Shown piece after piece: positions 25,919 through 35,127 of a stretch of 64,000 nt of DNA (its first letter is position 1; every line of letters starts with the position of its first letter). Source of the stretch: Methylophaga sp. GTDB taxonomy: Bacteria; Pseudomonadota; Gammaproteobacteria; Nitrosococcales; Methylophagaceae. The stretch spans positions 1 to 64,000 of the forward strand of contig NVWQ02000042.1 of the NCBI GenBank assembly GCA_002733715.2, in the 5' to 3' direction. Both the position numbers and the translations under genes were made by a program. The notes below the pieces were generated by a model. The model ran no database searches and was not told the origin of the DNA. It saw only the letters and a program-made list of their open reading frames with translations.

Positions 25919-26863
25919 CTAATATTCCATCCTTAATGCACCGCCAATAGCCATCATGCAGTTACTGGTAACGGTATCACTCATTGACTCAGCAGATGTA
26001 ATAAAATCAGCAGGCTCAATTATTGAGCAATCAATCCCTAATCGTGCTTCAATTAATTGGGCGATATGAGGAAGGGATTGGCCATTAGATAATATATACA
26101 GGTGCGAGATAGCAGCTTGTCGAGAGTGGCTTTCATAATAATCAAAAGTGCGCTGTAACTCTAGTGTTAAAGAATCTAAAATAGACTGACTATCAGTATT
26201 ATCTTCGGATACAAAAGAAAGCGATTGAATCCCAATGCTAGAAGAACGGTTAATATAAAGATCGTGATTCAAGAAAACACTAATCTTAGCCCGGTCATCC
26301 CACAAGTTGAGCAAGCCAACACTTGAATTATCCATGGTAGTGGTATGATTGACGATATTACGTGCAGCTAATGCCGCTATATCAATCGAGACCAAATTAC
26401 AATTTGCAGTGTGCAGTAGATCAACATGATTTTGAATCAAGGATTGGCGACAGGCAACAACAAGTAGCGAGTGCTTTCCTTGAGAAACTGGATTGTGACT
26501 AGGTAATTCAATTTTATCAATGACGGCATCATCAATATGAAAGTCGATTAAATCTTTTATTTGCCAGCGTAAGGCAGAACTTAATTCATGCTTAGGAACA
26601 TCGGGCGCTTCAATTTGATGAAATTGATATTCATTTGAGTAAAGAATCAAATTGCATGCAATATTATACAGTTTGTATTCTTTTGATAATTCAGAAAGTA
26701 AAGTAGATTGCTCTGCGCCTGAACAAGGATAAAAGTGTGCGTGATTGAGGATGGGTTTTCTTTTTGAGTGATCAACAATAGCGAGAGCAATGCCATTTTC
26801 AAAAATAGAAATCCCAGCTACTATTTTATCCGTTGATTTTGCTTGTAATGAAAGCATCGCCAT
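25919..26863 (-). CDS. mshI: PilM/MshI-like actin-fold protein
   Basis: 314-aa cytosolic protein of the PilM/GspL-N type (actin-like fold). Visible features are a beginning phosphate-loop-like strand pair (DKIVAGISIFENGIALAIVDHSK), the mid-protein SIDIAALAARNIV block, and SIIEPADFITS near the C terminus. It would bind the N-terminal tail of the downstream PilN-like protein. It is first in the cluster, 62 bp after infA on the same strand. No catalytic function is assured in this family. Confidence 0.75.
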   Translation of the reverse strand: MAMLSLQAKSTDKIVAGISIFENGIALAIVDHSKRKPILNHAHFYPCSGAEQSTLLSELSKEYKLYNIACNLILYSNEYQFHQIEAPDVPKHELSSALRWQIKDLIDFHIDDAVIDKIELPSHNPVSQGKHSLLVVACRQSLIQNHVDLLHTANCNLVSIDIAALAARNIVNHTTTMDNSSVGLLNLWDDRAKISVFLNHDLYINRSSSIGIQSLSFVSEDNTDSQSILDSLTLELQRTFDYYESHSRQAAISHLYILSNGQSLPHIAQLIEARLGIDCSIIEPADFITSAESMSDTVTSNCMMAIGGALRMEY

Positions 26864-26925
26864 GACCTGCTATTCCCTGTTAAGAATGTTTCACTATGTA
26901 ACGGCTCAATGACTTAATTCATTAA

Positions 26926-27144
26926 TTAACGAGCACGATAAGTGATGCGCCCTTTGCTTAGGTCATAAGGTGTGAGTTGCACTGTAACGGCATCTCCTGT
27001 CAAAATACGAATGTAATTTTTACGCATTTTTCCAGAAATATGTGCTGTTACAACGTGACCATTTTCTAATTCGACACGAAACGTGGTGTTAGGCATGGTA
27101 TCAATAACGGTGCCTTCAAATTCAATATGTTCTTCTTTTGCCAT
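26926..27144 (-). CDS. infA: Translation initiation factor IF-1
   Basis: The 72-aa S1/OB-fold protein has exactly the usual length. It begins [20 protein letters not shown] and ends [12 protein letters not shown]. It occupies the ribosomal A site during initiation. bpt (ate) lies 71 bp upstream on the same strand, and the bpt-infA neighbourhood is common in gammaproteobacteria. Confidence 0.98.
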   Translation of the reverse strand: MAKEEHIEFEGTVIDTMPNTTFRVELENGHVVTAHISGKMRKNYIRILTGDAVTVQLTPYDLSKGRITYRAR

Positions 27145-27215
27145 AAATATTTGTTACTTTCCTAATATAGTTAAACGACCATTTTGCCGTAAAACTGCTG
27201 ATTTTACAAGGTTTT

Positions 27216-27920
27216 TCATGCTTTTAATGGCTTCCATTGCTGTTCAATATAACCTTCTAGGGCTGAAAAACTATTTTTATAATTCATTTTCTTGCAATTT
27301 TCGATCCAATAACCCAGGTAAAGCGATGATAAGTTTTGAGTTTTGGCTTTAGCTATTTGTTGCAAAATAGCATAGGTTCCTAGACTTTGTCTTGTTAGCT
27401 GAGGGTCAAAAAAGGTATAAAATGCAGATAAGCCATCATCTACAGAGTCAGTCACGGCAACAGCTACCAGCTGTGAGTGGTCTCGAAATTCAATAAAAGT
27501 AGTGTCACTCCATTCACCAATAAGAAAATTACGGTAGCTTTGTTCAGTTGGATTATCCATGCCACCATTAATATGCCGTGCCAGCAAATAGCGGCAATAA
27601 AGTTCATAATGCTCTAGCTTAAACTCGGCAGGATGAAATGATGTTGTAAGATGCTGGTTACGCTGTAAACAGCGACGCTGACTGCGACTTATTTTAAACT
27701 GTTTGAGATTAATACGAACGGGAACGCAGGCATGGCAATTAGGACAGTGCGGTCGATAAGCATGATTACCACTACGCCGAAAACCATGCTGAATTAACTG
27801 GGAATAAAGTGCATTAGTCATCATCACATTAGGATCGGGATAGATGTTTTGTGCTTGTTTCCCAGTTAAGTATGAGCAATCGTGGGGACTATCCTGATAA
27901 AACTTAAGTGTATTACTCAT
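27216..27920 (-). CDS. bpt: Aspartate/glutamate leucyltransferase Bpt
   Basis: 234-aa member of the bacterial Ate family, which adds leucine to proteins with N-terminal Asp or Glu and so marks them for ClpAP. The N-terminal domain has DCSYLTGKQAQNIYPDP and the Cys motif RPHCPNCHACVPVRI. The GNAT-like C-terminal domain has TFFDPQLTRQSLGTYAI and LYLGYWIENCKKMNYKNSF. Complete length. The window also carries aat, the partner transferase for Arg/Lys N termini, so both arms of the bacterial N-end rule are close together. Confidence 0.94.
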   Translation of the reverse strand: MSNTLKFYQDSPHDCSYLTGKQAQNIYPDPNVMMTNALYSQLIQHGFRRSGNHAYRPHCPNCHACVPVRINLKQFKISRSQRRCLQRNQHLTTSFHPAEFKLEHYELYCRYLLARHINGGMDNPTEQSYRNFLIGEWSDTTFIEFRDHSQLVAVAVTDSVDDGLSAFYTFFDPQLTRQSLGTYAILQQIAKAKTQNLSSLYLGYWIENCKKMNYKNSFSALEGYIEQQWKPLKA

Positions 27921-28087
27921 ATTTCACCAAAGTTTAATTAAAAGATGTCTTAGTCATTGTATTTCTCTTAATTTCTAATTCATTTATATGATGTTAATTA
28001 TTATTCAATACTAGTTTAGTAGACATCAAGTAAATAAAATAGTCTATTATTTAGCCTTAAGTGTACTTTGTAACATATAGGACATCT

Positions 28088-28350
28088 ATGACTCGGATTA
28101 TTTATCTATTGCTCTCATTGATTATTTCAAGTTGTGAAAATCCAATTAAGCCACATTCTGAGCCCGCTAGTTATGCTCTAAAACCTTCGTCCAATCTAGT
28201 GTCTGGGAATCGATTAACGATGATTTTTCTGATGATCATCAGTATTCATCTTTGTCTTCAGCAGGTGAAACAGTGACGTATCTGCCGGCTGGAAATATTG
28301 GACAACGTATTATGGATTTTATATTTAGTTTATTTACGATTGATTCATAA
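28088..28350 (+). pseudogene. Frameshifted small lipoprotein gene
   Basis: ATG 28088 opens TRIIYLLLSLIISSCENP, a lipoprotein signal with a lipobox-like ISSC. That frame runs into poor sequence after about residue 35 and ends at 28276. The -1 frame takes over from about 28175 with a plausible polar protein (SSVWESINDDFSDDHQYSS) and ends in a hydrophobic tail, DFIFSLFTIDS, at a TAA at 28350. One base change near CTCTAAAACC would join both parts into about 87 aa. It is either a broken gene or a sequence error. No family recognised. Confidence 0.5.
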
Positions 28351-28437
28351 ATGTAATGAGTATTTAGCATAAAGATGATGGTTTTATGGTGTGTGGCGCA
28401 CGTCAGATCGGTTAAATAGAGCAGGCCTATCGAGGCT

Positions 28438-28493
28438 TGATTGTAGTGGCTTAGAAAGCTGCTAAAATATTGTCTTGTTCACCACTACAATCA
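28438..28493. promoter_or_regulatory. 12-bp inverted repeat just before the MltF-like gene
   Basis: TGATTGTAGTGG (28438-28449) and its perfect complement CCACTACAATCA (28482-28493) are separated by 32 bp. The right arm ends two bases before the GGAG ribosome site of the gene at 28504. It could be a binding site for a dimeric regulator or an RNA stem that affects translation start. Confidence 0.4.
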
Positions 28494-28503
28494 TGGAGAT
28501 AAA

Positions 28504-29940
28504 ATGAAATTTATTGAACTAGCTAAGACTCTGTTGCTTAGCCTTTCATTTTTCAGCTTAAGCATAGGTGCTGTAGAGCAAAAAAGTAATCTTGACAGTT
28601 TAATGCCGAGCTATGTAGATGTACGGCATACTGATGATTTAAATAAATTGAAGGAAATGAAAATTGTTCGTGCCTTGGTTGTACCCAGTAGAACAGACTT
28701 TTATATAAGAAACGGTAAAATATCAGGGTTAGTAGTGAGGCTTTTGGACAATTACGAAAAATCCCTAAATAAAGGCGTTAAAAGAGAAGACGAGAAGATT
28801 AGAATTGTTTATGTTCCTGTAGATTTTGATCAACTTATTCCTGGTTTATTGGACGGCAGAGGCGATATTGCAGCTAGCCTTCTCACTGTTACAGATGAAA
28901 GAAAGAAGCTAGTAGATTTTGCTTCTGGCCACACCAACAGGGTCAAAGAGCTGGTTGTAATCAGCTCAAATAGTGATATTAACTTATCCAGTGTTGATGA
29001 TTTGGCTGGAAAAGAGGTTTATGTTTTAAAAGGAAGTAGCTATGTCGAGCATTTAGAGCAGTTAAATCAAACCATTCCGAACAACCCTATCAAAATAATT
29101 GAAGCGCAAGAACATTTAGCCAGTGAAGATATATTAGAAATACTCAATGCGGGCATTATTGAGATTACGGTAGTTGATGGTTTTAAGGCTAATCTATGGG
29201 CTAAAGTATTGCCTAATATTAAAGTAAGAGATGATTTAATTATAAATGAAGCGGGGTCTATCGGTTGGGCAGTTAGAAAAAATAATCCTGAGTTAAAAAA
29301 AGATCTTGATATTTTTATGAATAAAGTAAAAAAAGGAACATTGCTGGGTAATATTCTATTTAACCAATATTATGGTCGTGATCAAAAACTTGAAAATCTT
29401 AAATCAAGTGAAGAGCGAGAGAAGTTTAGCCAACATATCGATCTATTCAAAAAATATGGCGATCAATATGACCTTAACCACTACAAATTAATCGCTCAAG
29501 CTTATCAGGAATCAAGGCTTAATCAGCAGTTAGTGAGCCCACGTGGGGCGATTGGGGTAATGCAAGTTTTACCTTCTACAGCTGCGGACAAGAATGTGGC
29601 GGTAGCGGGTATAGATTCACTAGAGAATAACATTCATGCTGGAGCAAAATACATGAATTTTATAAGAATGCGCTATTTTGACAGTCCAGATATTTCTCCG
29701 GAAGATCAAATATTCTTTTCTTGGGCGGCCTATAATGCGGGACCTGCAAATGTTAAAAAAATGAGAAAGTTAGCCGATGAAATGGGCTTAAACAAAAATG
29801 TGTGGTTCAAAAATGTAGAAATTGCTGCGGGCAGAATAATCGGCACTGAGACAGTTCGATATGTTGCCAATATACATAAATACTACAGCACCTACTTACT
29901 GCTAGAACAAAAAGAGAGTAGAGAATATAATACTAATTGA
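28504..29940 (+). CDS. mltF: MltF-type lytic murein transglycosylase
   Basis: 478 aa. After a signal peptide (about 1-24, FFSLSIGAVEQ) comes an SBP_bac_3 solute-binding-like domain (about 50-290, MKIVRALVVPSRTDFY, DFASGHTNRVKELV) and then an SLT lysozyme-like domain (about 310-470). The catalytic glutamate is E336 in AYQESRLNQQ, and the SPRGAIGVMQVLPSTA and WAAYNAGPANV motifs are intact. There is no lipobox, so it would be soluble, unlike E. coli MltF, which is also a non-lipidated form. GGAG precedes the ATG. It converges on aat with 3 bp between. Confidence 0.9.
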   Translation: MKFIELAKTLLLSLSFFSLSIGAVEQKSNLDSLMPSYVDVRHTDDLNKLKEMKIVRALVVPSRTDFYIRNGKISGLVVRLLDNYEKSLNKGVKREDEKIRIVYVPVDFDQLIPGLLDGRGDIAASLLTVTDERKKLVDFASGHTNRVKELVVISSNSDINLSSVDDLAGKEVYVLKGSSYVEHLEQLNQTIPNNPIKIIEAQEHLASEDILEILNAGIIEITVVDGFKANLWAKVLPNIKVRDDLIINEAGSIGWAVRKNNPELKKDLDIFMNKVKKGTLLGNILFNQYYGRDQKLENLKSSEEREKFSQHIDLFKKYGDQYDLNHYKLIAQAYQESRLNQQLVSPRGAIGVMQVLPSTAADKNVAVAGIDSLENNIHAGAKYMNFIRMRYFDSPDISPEDQIFFSWAAYNAGPANVKKMRKLADEMGLNKNVWFKNVEIAAGRIIGTETVRYVANIHKYYSTYLLLEQKESREYNTN

Positions 29941-29943
29941 TAA

Positions 29944-30654
29944 CTAGAATGTACTGTCGTCTAATTTCCAAGGAATAGTAGTGGTTTTCGGACAAAACCT
30001 ATCTAGGTAAGAAGTAAACTGTTTACGATCTATTTCTGTGGCCCCCATACTGGCAAGATGTTCAGAATAAATTTGGCAGTCAATTAATGGGAAGCCCCAA
30101 CGTTCAAGCTGGCGACAGAGTATAACCAGCGCTATTTTTGAGCTATCTCGTACTGTGCTGAACATTGATTCACCAAAAAACACATGACCGATAGCGATGC
30201 CATATAAGCCGCCTACTAATTCACCCTCTTGCCAGCATTCCACGCTATGAGCTACTCCTTGCTGATGCAGAATTGAATAGGCTTCAATCATATCGGGGTG
30301 GATCCAGGTTCCACTTTCTATCTCACCATCAGCATTTTTACGTGGTGCGGAACATGCTGCCATAACATCTGCAAAAGCACGGTCCATAGTTATGGATAAT
30401 TGTGTATTGTTGAGTGTCTTTCGTAGGCTTTTAGATATTTTTATTTGATTAGTAAAAAGCACCATTCTAGGATCAGGCGCCCACCATAAAATAGGATCAT
30501 GTTCATTAAACCAAGGAAAAATGCCATTACGATAAGCATTGAGCAGGCGTTGAGATGATAAGTCACCACCCACAGCTAGCAAACCATCATCAAGTGCTTG
30601 ATCAAGCGTTGGGAATGGACTGTTTGCAGATTCGGCTAGCCAAGTGAGCGGCAT
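29944..30654 (-). CDS. aat: Leucyl/phenylalanyl-tRNA-protein transferase Aat
   Basis: 236 aa from ATG 30654. A TTG at 30699 lies within the upstream gene and adds non-homologous residues. Aat attaches Leu or Phe to proteins with N-terminal Arg or Lys. The N terminus SPFPTLDQALDDGLLAVGGD and the motif GIFPWFNEHDPILWWAPDPR are diagnostic, and GGLYGIAIGHVFFGESMFS lies in the catalytic GNAT-like domain. No clear ribosome site is visible before 30654, so translation may be coupled to the preceding HDOD gene. Confidence 0.95.
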   Translation of the reverse strand: MPLTWLAESANSPFPTLDQALDDGLLAVGGDLSSQRLLNAYRNGIFPWFNEHDPILWWAPDPRMVLFTNQIKISKSLRKTLNNTQLSITMDRAFADVMAACSAPRKNADGEIESGTWIHPDMIEAYSILHQQGVAHSVECWQEGELVGGLYGIAIGHVFFGESMFSTVRDSSKIALVILCRQLERWGFPLIDCQIYSEHLASMGATEIDRKQFTSYLDRFCPKTTTIPWKLDDSTF

Positions 30655-30668
30655 TGTTAATCGCTTTG

Positions 30669-31847
30669 TTATATTTGGCTGTTCAATTCTTTCGCCCAAT
30701 TAATGGCGTCTAAATAAGCTTGCGATAATGTTTCGATCGGGACAGGGGAATTATCAAGATCGGTCCAATTGCCTTTTTCATAATTTAGTACATCCTTTAG
30801 CGCTTGTCCGGCAATGCCAGAATGATGCAGTAATGCATCAGATAACTCGGGAGAAAGGGGTAATTTATCTAGAATTTCTACCAATGGTTTGTCTATTAGA
30901 GCATCGAGAGCTGAAAATAAGCCTGCGGCGAAAAATAGTTCGGCGGCACCTTTATAATGTTTGCTCAATAATTCACACATTCTGGCTCTCGTCATAGCTA
31001 CCACACGTAATTCTACGGGTTTATCATCAACACCAGATAGGCATAATAAGCTGGCCCATGTTTTAATCTTTTTATCGCCTAACATCACAATAGCTTGTTT
31101 GATGTTGCTGACTTCTCGAGGCAAGCCAAAAAAGGCAGAGTTAATCAATCGAAGCAATTTATAGCTTAAGGTGACATCCTGATTGAGAGTATTAGCAAGA
31201 TCTTCTGGTTCAGTTTGTGGATCTTGTAATTTTACTAATAATTCCATTAGGATTTGTTGAGAAGGTAAAATTTTACCGGTTTCTTTTGCCGATGGAAGTG
31301 TATAAAACTGACCTTGCAACAGATCTAATATATAGCTTTTGCAAAGCGTATAAGCCTCAATGTCATTGACATTAGTGGCGCATAAGTGTTGGTGGTTCTT
31401 ACGCCAAGCAGGTAATTGTTGTTGTAGACTATCAAGATTATATTGCTGAATATCTATCAGCAATGTATCTGCTGGTGGGATTTCTTTTTGAGGTATCGCG
31501 TGATTGGCAAAATCGAAATTAGTATTGCTTGAATCGGACAGATTATGTCCATTAAGATCTAAAATAAGACTAAGTGATGATTTTGGTGAGCTGTACAACG
31601 CTTCAAGCCATGATTCTGGCATTGAAAGTAGTGCTTTTTTTCGGTCACTGATAGACGGCAATATGTCGGTAATATGATCAATAAAATCAGGTATTTCAGA
31701 GTCATCATTTAGTTTTTCACCATGCTGATTAAGAAAGGTCAAATGATAACTATCGACATCTAAACGATCAGCTAAAAATATCGGTTGGCGATGGATGATG
31801 CCAGAGAAAGCTTTTAACGATTCAAATGGTGTTGTTTGCTCTGCCAT
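30669..31847 (-). CDS. HDOD-domain signalling protein with degenerate EAL-like N terminus
   Basis: 392 aa. The first 110 residues resemble a decayed EAL domain (FSGIIHRQPIFLADRLDVDSY at the start). It lacks the catalytic E-A-L and metal residues, so it is not expected to break down c-di-GMP. The HDOD domain fills about 190-385 (LPSAKETGKILPSQQILMEL, FGLPREVSNIKQAIVMLGDK). HDOD proteins are non-catalytic relatives of HD phosphohydrolases involved in signalling. It lies between recR and aat on the same strand. Confidence 0.85.
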   Translation of the reverse strand: MAEQTTPFESLKAFSGIIHRQPIFLADRLDVDSYHLTFLNQHGEKLNDDSEIPDFIDHITDILPSISDRKKALLSMPESWLEALYSSPKSSLSLILDLNGHNLSDSSNTNFDFANHAIPQKEIPPADTLLIDIQQYNLDSLQQQLPAWRKNHQHLCATNVNDIEAYTLCKSYILDLLQGQFYTLPSAKETGKILPSQQILMELLVKLQDPQTEPEDLANTLNQDVTLSYKLLRLINSAFFGLPREVSNIKQAIVMLGDKKIKTWASLLCLSGVDDKPVELRVVAMTRARMCELLSKHYKGAAELFFAAGLFSALDALIDKPLVEILDKLPLSPELSDALLHHSGIAGQALKDVLNYEKGNWTDLDNSPVPIETLSQAYLDAINWAKELNSQI

Positions 31848-31861
31848 GATGCCCTTTTATT

Positions 31862-32461
31862 TTAGATCGATTCGCGACTAGAAAATGCATGAGATAGTGT
31901 ACCACTGTCTATATATTCTAATTCACTACCCATGGGGATACCGTGAGCAAGTCGAGTAACGGGAATGTTGCGTGCATGTGCTAATTGACTAATATAATGA
32001 GCGGTTGCTTCACCTTCCACTGTCGGGTTGGTGGCAAGAATGACCTCTTTAACGGTCTCTTGGTCAAATAGTTCAATTAGCTGAGGTAACCCTAACGCTT
32101 CGGGCCCAATGCCATCGAGCGGTGATAAATGGCCGGACAATACAAAAAACTGCCCTTTATAATGTGTTGCTTGTTCAATGGCTAATACATCGCTTGGCAT
32201 TTCGACAATACATAGTTGGTCTTGTCGTCGTTGGCTATCATTGCACCGGCTACAGATTTCCGTTTCACTCAATATTCTACAGCGTTGGCAATGCTGAACA
32301 TGTTCTAAAGCATGGCTAAGTGCTTTCGCCAACCGATCACCGCCATCACGATTACGTTCAAGCAAATGAAAGGTCATTCGTTGGGCGGACTTTGGTCCTA
32401 CACCCGGTAAGCAGCGTAAGGCCTCAATCAGTTGATCTATGCTTGGTCCAAGATTTGCCAT
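31862..32461 (-). CDS. recR: Recombination protein RecR
   Basis: 199 aa, standard length. The helix-hairpin-helix [19 protein letters not shown] is followed by a C4 zinc finger ([18 protein letters not shown]) and a Toprim domain ([36 protein letters not shown]). It loads RecA at gaps together with RecO. It sits 7 bp after ybaB in the dnaX-ybaB-recR operon. Confidence 0.97.
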   Translation of the reverse strand: MANLGPSIDQLIEALRCLPGVGPKSAQRMTFHLLERNRDGGDRLAKALSHALEHVQHCQRCRILSETEICSRCNDSQRRQDQLCIVEMPSDVLAIEQATHYKGQFFVLSGHLSPLDGIGPEALGLPQLIELFDQETVKEVILATNPTVEGEATAHYISQLAHARNIPVTRLAHGIPMGSELEYIDSGTLSHAFSSRESI

Positions 32462-32468
32462 AGAAAAG

Positions 32469-32777
32469 TTAGAACGGTAGCTTCATGCCAGCAGGCATTA
32501 ATCCAGACATGCGATCTTGGCTGGTTTTTTCAACTTGACGAACAGCATCATTCACTGCGGCAGCCACTAAATCTTCAAGCATTTCTTTATCATCTTCAAA
32601 CAAGGCATCTTCGATAGTAATGCGTTTCACATCATGTTTGCCGGTCATGACTACTTTCACCATGCCACCGCCTGCCTCACCTGTTACTTCCATATTTGCA
32701 AGCTCTGCCTGGGCTTTTTCCATATTCGCCTGCATTTGCTGTGCTTGTTTCATTAAATTGCCCATTCCACCTTTCAT
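32469..32777 (-). CDS. ybaB: YbaB/EbfC nucleoid-associated protein
   Basis: 102-aa DNA-binding protein that forms a tweezer-like dimer. It begins [20 protein letters not shown], a family hallmark, and contains [22 protein letters not shown]. The length is normal. It sits between dnaX (17 bp upstream) and recR, the conserved order. Confidence 0.96.
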   Translation of the reverse strand: MKGGMGNLMKQAQQMQANMEKAQAELANMEVTGEAGGGMVKVVMTGKHDVKRITIEDALFEDDKEMLEDLVAAAVNDAVRQVEKTSQDRMSGLMPAGMKLPF

Positions 32778-32794
32778 TGGCGATTCCTCATTGG

Positions 32795-34480
32795 TTAAAT
32801 TGGTTTGATTGTACTTTCGATGATTTCAGCGTTAAAGGCATTTTTAAGTGCTGCAACAGCAGGATCGTTATGTATAGCGTCTTTAGCATTTTTTTGGCTG
32901 AGTTTACTTTGTTCAGCACGCTCTGTAGCTAATGTTGACGATGATTGTTGTATTTCATCTTGTTGAACGCGTAATTTCACATCGTATTGTAATGTAGTGC
33001 TCAGTGCCGATTGTAGGCGGCTTATCGCTTTATCATTAGCAAGATGTGCCAACTCTGGTGCGATTGCAAGTGATATTGTTTTATCTTCAAGTGCAATAAA
33101 CGCTGCATTATCAGCAAGCTGTCGAGAAAAAGCGGTGAGCTTTAAGCGAGCAGTCACATCAAGCCAGTTAGCACTATTGATTTGTGTGGTACTGGTACTG
33201 TTGCTGATGGCTGCCGGTTTTGGCGCAGTTTTTATTGGCTCAACAACAGGTGTCGATTCCGAAATTTGTTGTTGTTTTGCAACAGGCTCAGAATACGATT
33301 GTTGCGGTTCTAATTTTGGCTTAGCAACTACTTGCGGCTTTGCATCAGCATTAGGAGTAATGGCGGTATTATTGGTATCAACTTGCATAGGCTGAAAACT
33401 CAGCATTCTAAGTAAGGTCATATCAAAACCACTTTTAGGATCTGCGGCATAAGGTAAATCACGTTTGCCGTGAAGGGCGATTTGATAAAGTAATTGAATG
33501 GTTTCAGCAGGAATTTGTTGGCTTAACAGACTGAGTTGATCATGGTTAGAATTATCAGTGGCGCTATCACTTTCTTCAAGGTTTGGCACAAGTTGTAATG
33601 TGGCAATACGCTGCAAAGTGATGAGTAATTCATCCAATGTCTTTTTGAAATCACGGCCTTGAGCAGATAATTCAGCAGATTGTTGCAAGGCAGTTTGAGC
33701 ATCTTGATTGAATAATGCTGAGACTAATGTATGTAATTGTTGCTGACTAATACTGCCTAGCATTTCATGCACGTTTTCACTGGTCACCGAACCCGCACCA
33801 AAGGATATCGCTTGATCTAATAAGCTCAATGCATCACGCATACTACCATCGGCGGAACGAGCAATCTCTGTTAAAGCTTCAATTTCAAACTCAATATTTT
33901 CCTGTTGCAAAATATTGGCTAAATGGCCTGAGATTTGAGCAATATCAAGACGACGCAAATTAAACTGTAAACAACGTGACAAGATGGTAACAGGCAGTTT
34001 TTGGGGATCAGTAGTAGCAAATAAAAACTTAACGTGCGGCGGTGGTTCTTCTAATGTTTTTAATAGGGCATTAAAACTGCTGGTCGAAAGCATATGCACT
34101 TCATCAATCAGATAGACTTTATAGCGACCACGGCTAGGTGTATATTGCACATTATTAAGTAGCTCACGCATATCATCAATGCCAGTGCGCGATGCTGCAT
34201 CGACTTCGATTAAATCGACAAAACGACCACTATCGACTTCCTGACAGCTTTGGCATTCGCCGCATGGTGTTGAGCTAACACCTTTTTCACAATTCAGTGA
34301 TTTAGCTAGAATACGGGCGAGGGTAGTTTTACCTACGCCGCGCGTGCCAGCAAATAGAAAAGCATGGTGCAAACGATCTTGATCAAGACCATTAATAAGC
34401 GCACGCAGGACATGTTGTTGTCCGATAACTTCAGAGAATGTTTTAGGTCGCCATTTTCGGGCAAGAACCAAATAACTCAT
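32795..34480 (-). CDS. dnaX: DNA polymerase III tau/gamma subunit
   Basis: 561-aa clamp-loader ATPase. Walker A is [19 protein letters not shown] (about 44-62), the zinc module has [10 protein letters not shown], Walker B/DEAH-like is LIDEVHMLS and the arginine finger is in [12 protein letters not shown] proline/glutamine-rich linker (about 370-440) leads to the tau C-terminal domain, shorter than in E. coli (643 aa). An A-AAA-AAT heptamer near codon 529 would end the protein at once if a -1 shift occurred, but it would remove only about 30 residues. ffs lies directly upstream on the same strand. Confidence 0.96.
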   Translation of the reverse strand: MSYLVLARKWRPKTFSEVIGQQHVLRALINGLDQDRLHHAFLFAGTRGVGKTTLARILAKSLNCEKGVSSTPCGECQSCQEVDSGRFVDLIEVDAASRTGIDDMRELLNNVQYTPSRGRYKVYLIDEVHMLSTSSFNALLKTLEEPPPHVKFLFATTDPQKLPVTILSRCLQFNLRRLDIAQISGHLANILQQENIEFEIEALTEIARSADGSMRDALSLLDQAISFGAGSVTSENVHEMLGSISQQQLHTLVSALFNQDAQTALQQSAELSAQGRDFKKTLDELLITLQRIATLQLVPNLEESDSATDNSNHDQLSLLSQQIPAETIQLLYQIALHGKRDLPYAADPKSGFDMTLLRMLSFQPMQVDTNNTAITPNADAKPQVVAKPKLEPQQSYSEPVAKQQQISESTPVVEPIKTAPKPAAISNSTSTTQINSANWLDVTARLKLTAFSRQLADNAAFIALEDKTISLAIAPELAHLANDKAISRLQSALSTTLQYDVKLRVQQDEIQQSSSTLATERAEQSKLSQKNAKDAIHNDPAVAALKNAFNAEIIESTIKPI

Positions 34481-34531
34481 GCGATAGCTCGTTTATTTAA
34501 GGAAACTATTGTCGTTGCCTTGGAATAATTG

Positions 34532-34646
34532 GGTGATGCCCCACACTAGCCCAATCTCGGCGCACGAGTCCGAAGGCTCCGCTGCTTCCTTCCGGATCTG
34601 ACGGGCTGACCAACATGTCGTCGCGAGGAGACCAGTGCAGGCCACC
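34532..34646 (-). ncRNA. ffs: 4.5S RNA, signal recognition particle RNA
   Basis: The minus strand contains the SRP domain IV core GTCAGATCCGGAAGGAAGCAG, of which CAGATCCGGAAGGAAGCAGC is the near-invariant Ffh-binding loop. It sits inside an approximately 115-nt sequence whose ends pair (GGTGGCC at the 5' end with GGGGCATCACC at the 3' end) into one long hairpin. It lies 51 bp before dnaX, the usual place in gammaproteobacteria. The ends are estimated from pairing and may be off by a few bases. No clear T-run terminator follows. Confidence 0.92.
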
Positions 34647-34779
34647 ATTGCATATAGGAACCCCTAAAATCAGGAATTTCTAAGACTGTAATTTTAGTTG
34701 TTTTTTTGTTTTATTGCCATAAGTAATTTACTTATATAATTAGTATGCTTTTAAAAAAGGGGAAACTAAAAAATATTCC

Positions 34780-34806
34780 GTCATTCCCGATTTCGCGGGA
34801 GTGACG
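34780..34806. repeat. REP-like palindrome
   Basis: CGTCATTCCCG and CGCGGGAGTGACG are near-complementary arms around ATTT. The core CGGGAATGACG also occurs in the array after intI. It lies in the gap between ffs and the next gene and might act as a terminator or RNA stabiliser. Confidence 0.5.
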
Positions 34807-34832
34807 AGAGATGAGTTCAAGTATTTTCGGGT

Positions 34833-35006
34833 TTATTCTGATATCACTTTATGTGTCAGCGGTGTATTAAGTGTAACATCCTGTTGCTGACCATGCGCAT
34901 AGGCAGCACGGTTAATCGCAAACTCAGCATCAAATAATCCATAAACATTTTTAACCCAGTAAGCCAACCGCAAAATAACGGAATGATCGCCATTTTTAAT
35001 AATCAT
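34833..35006 (-). CDS. Small hypothetical ORF or gene remnant, 57 aa
   Basis: The 447-bp gap between ffs and the Tag-like gene holds one frame with coding character. It runs from ATG 35006 (MIIKNGDHSVILRLAYWVK) to a TAA at 34833, ending LTHKVISE. The frame stays open back to about 35051 without a start, so it may be the 3' end of a larger lost gene. There is no good ribosome site. No family is recognised. The rest of the gap is the palindrome at 34780 and AT-rich sequence. Confidence 0.35.
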   Translation of the reverse strand: MIIKNGDHSVILRLAYWVKNVYGLFDAEFAINRAAYAHGQQQDVTLNTPLTHKVISE

Positions 35007-35127
35007 GATCTTGGCTGATTTTTCAGCATTAAGCGACTTCTCATTTTCACAAGCTTAGCCGGGATCTATGAATGAGTGGCTAGCTAGAAGACTCCTGCTA
35101 ACCAGATGCGGGAGTAATGAAGTTTGT

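Noticed and set aside
34647-34780. Clear promoter for the 4.5S RNA
   Set aside because: A TATATG lies near the expected -10, but no -35 at proper spacing could be defended.
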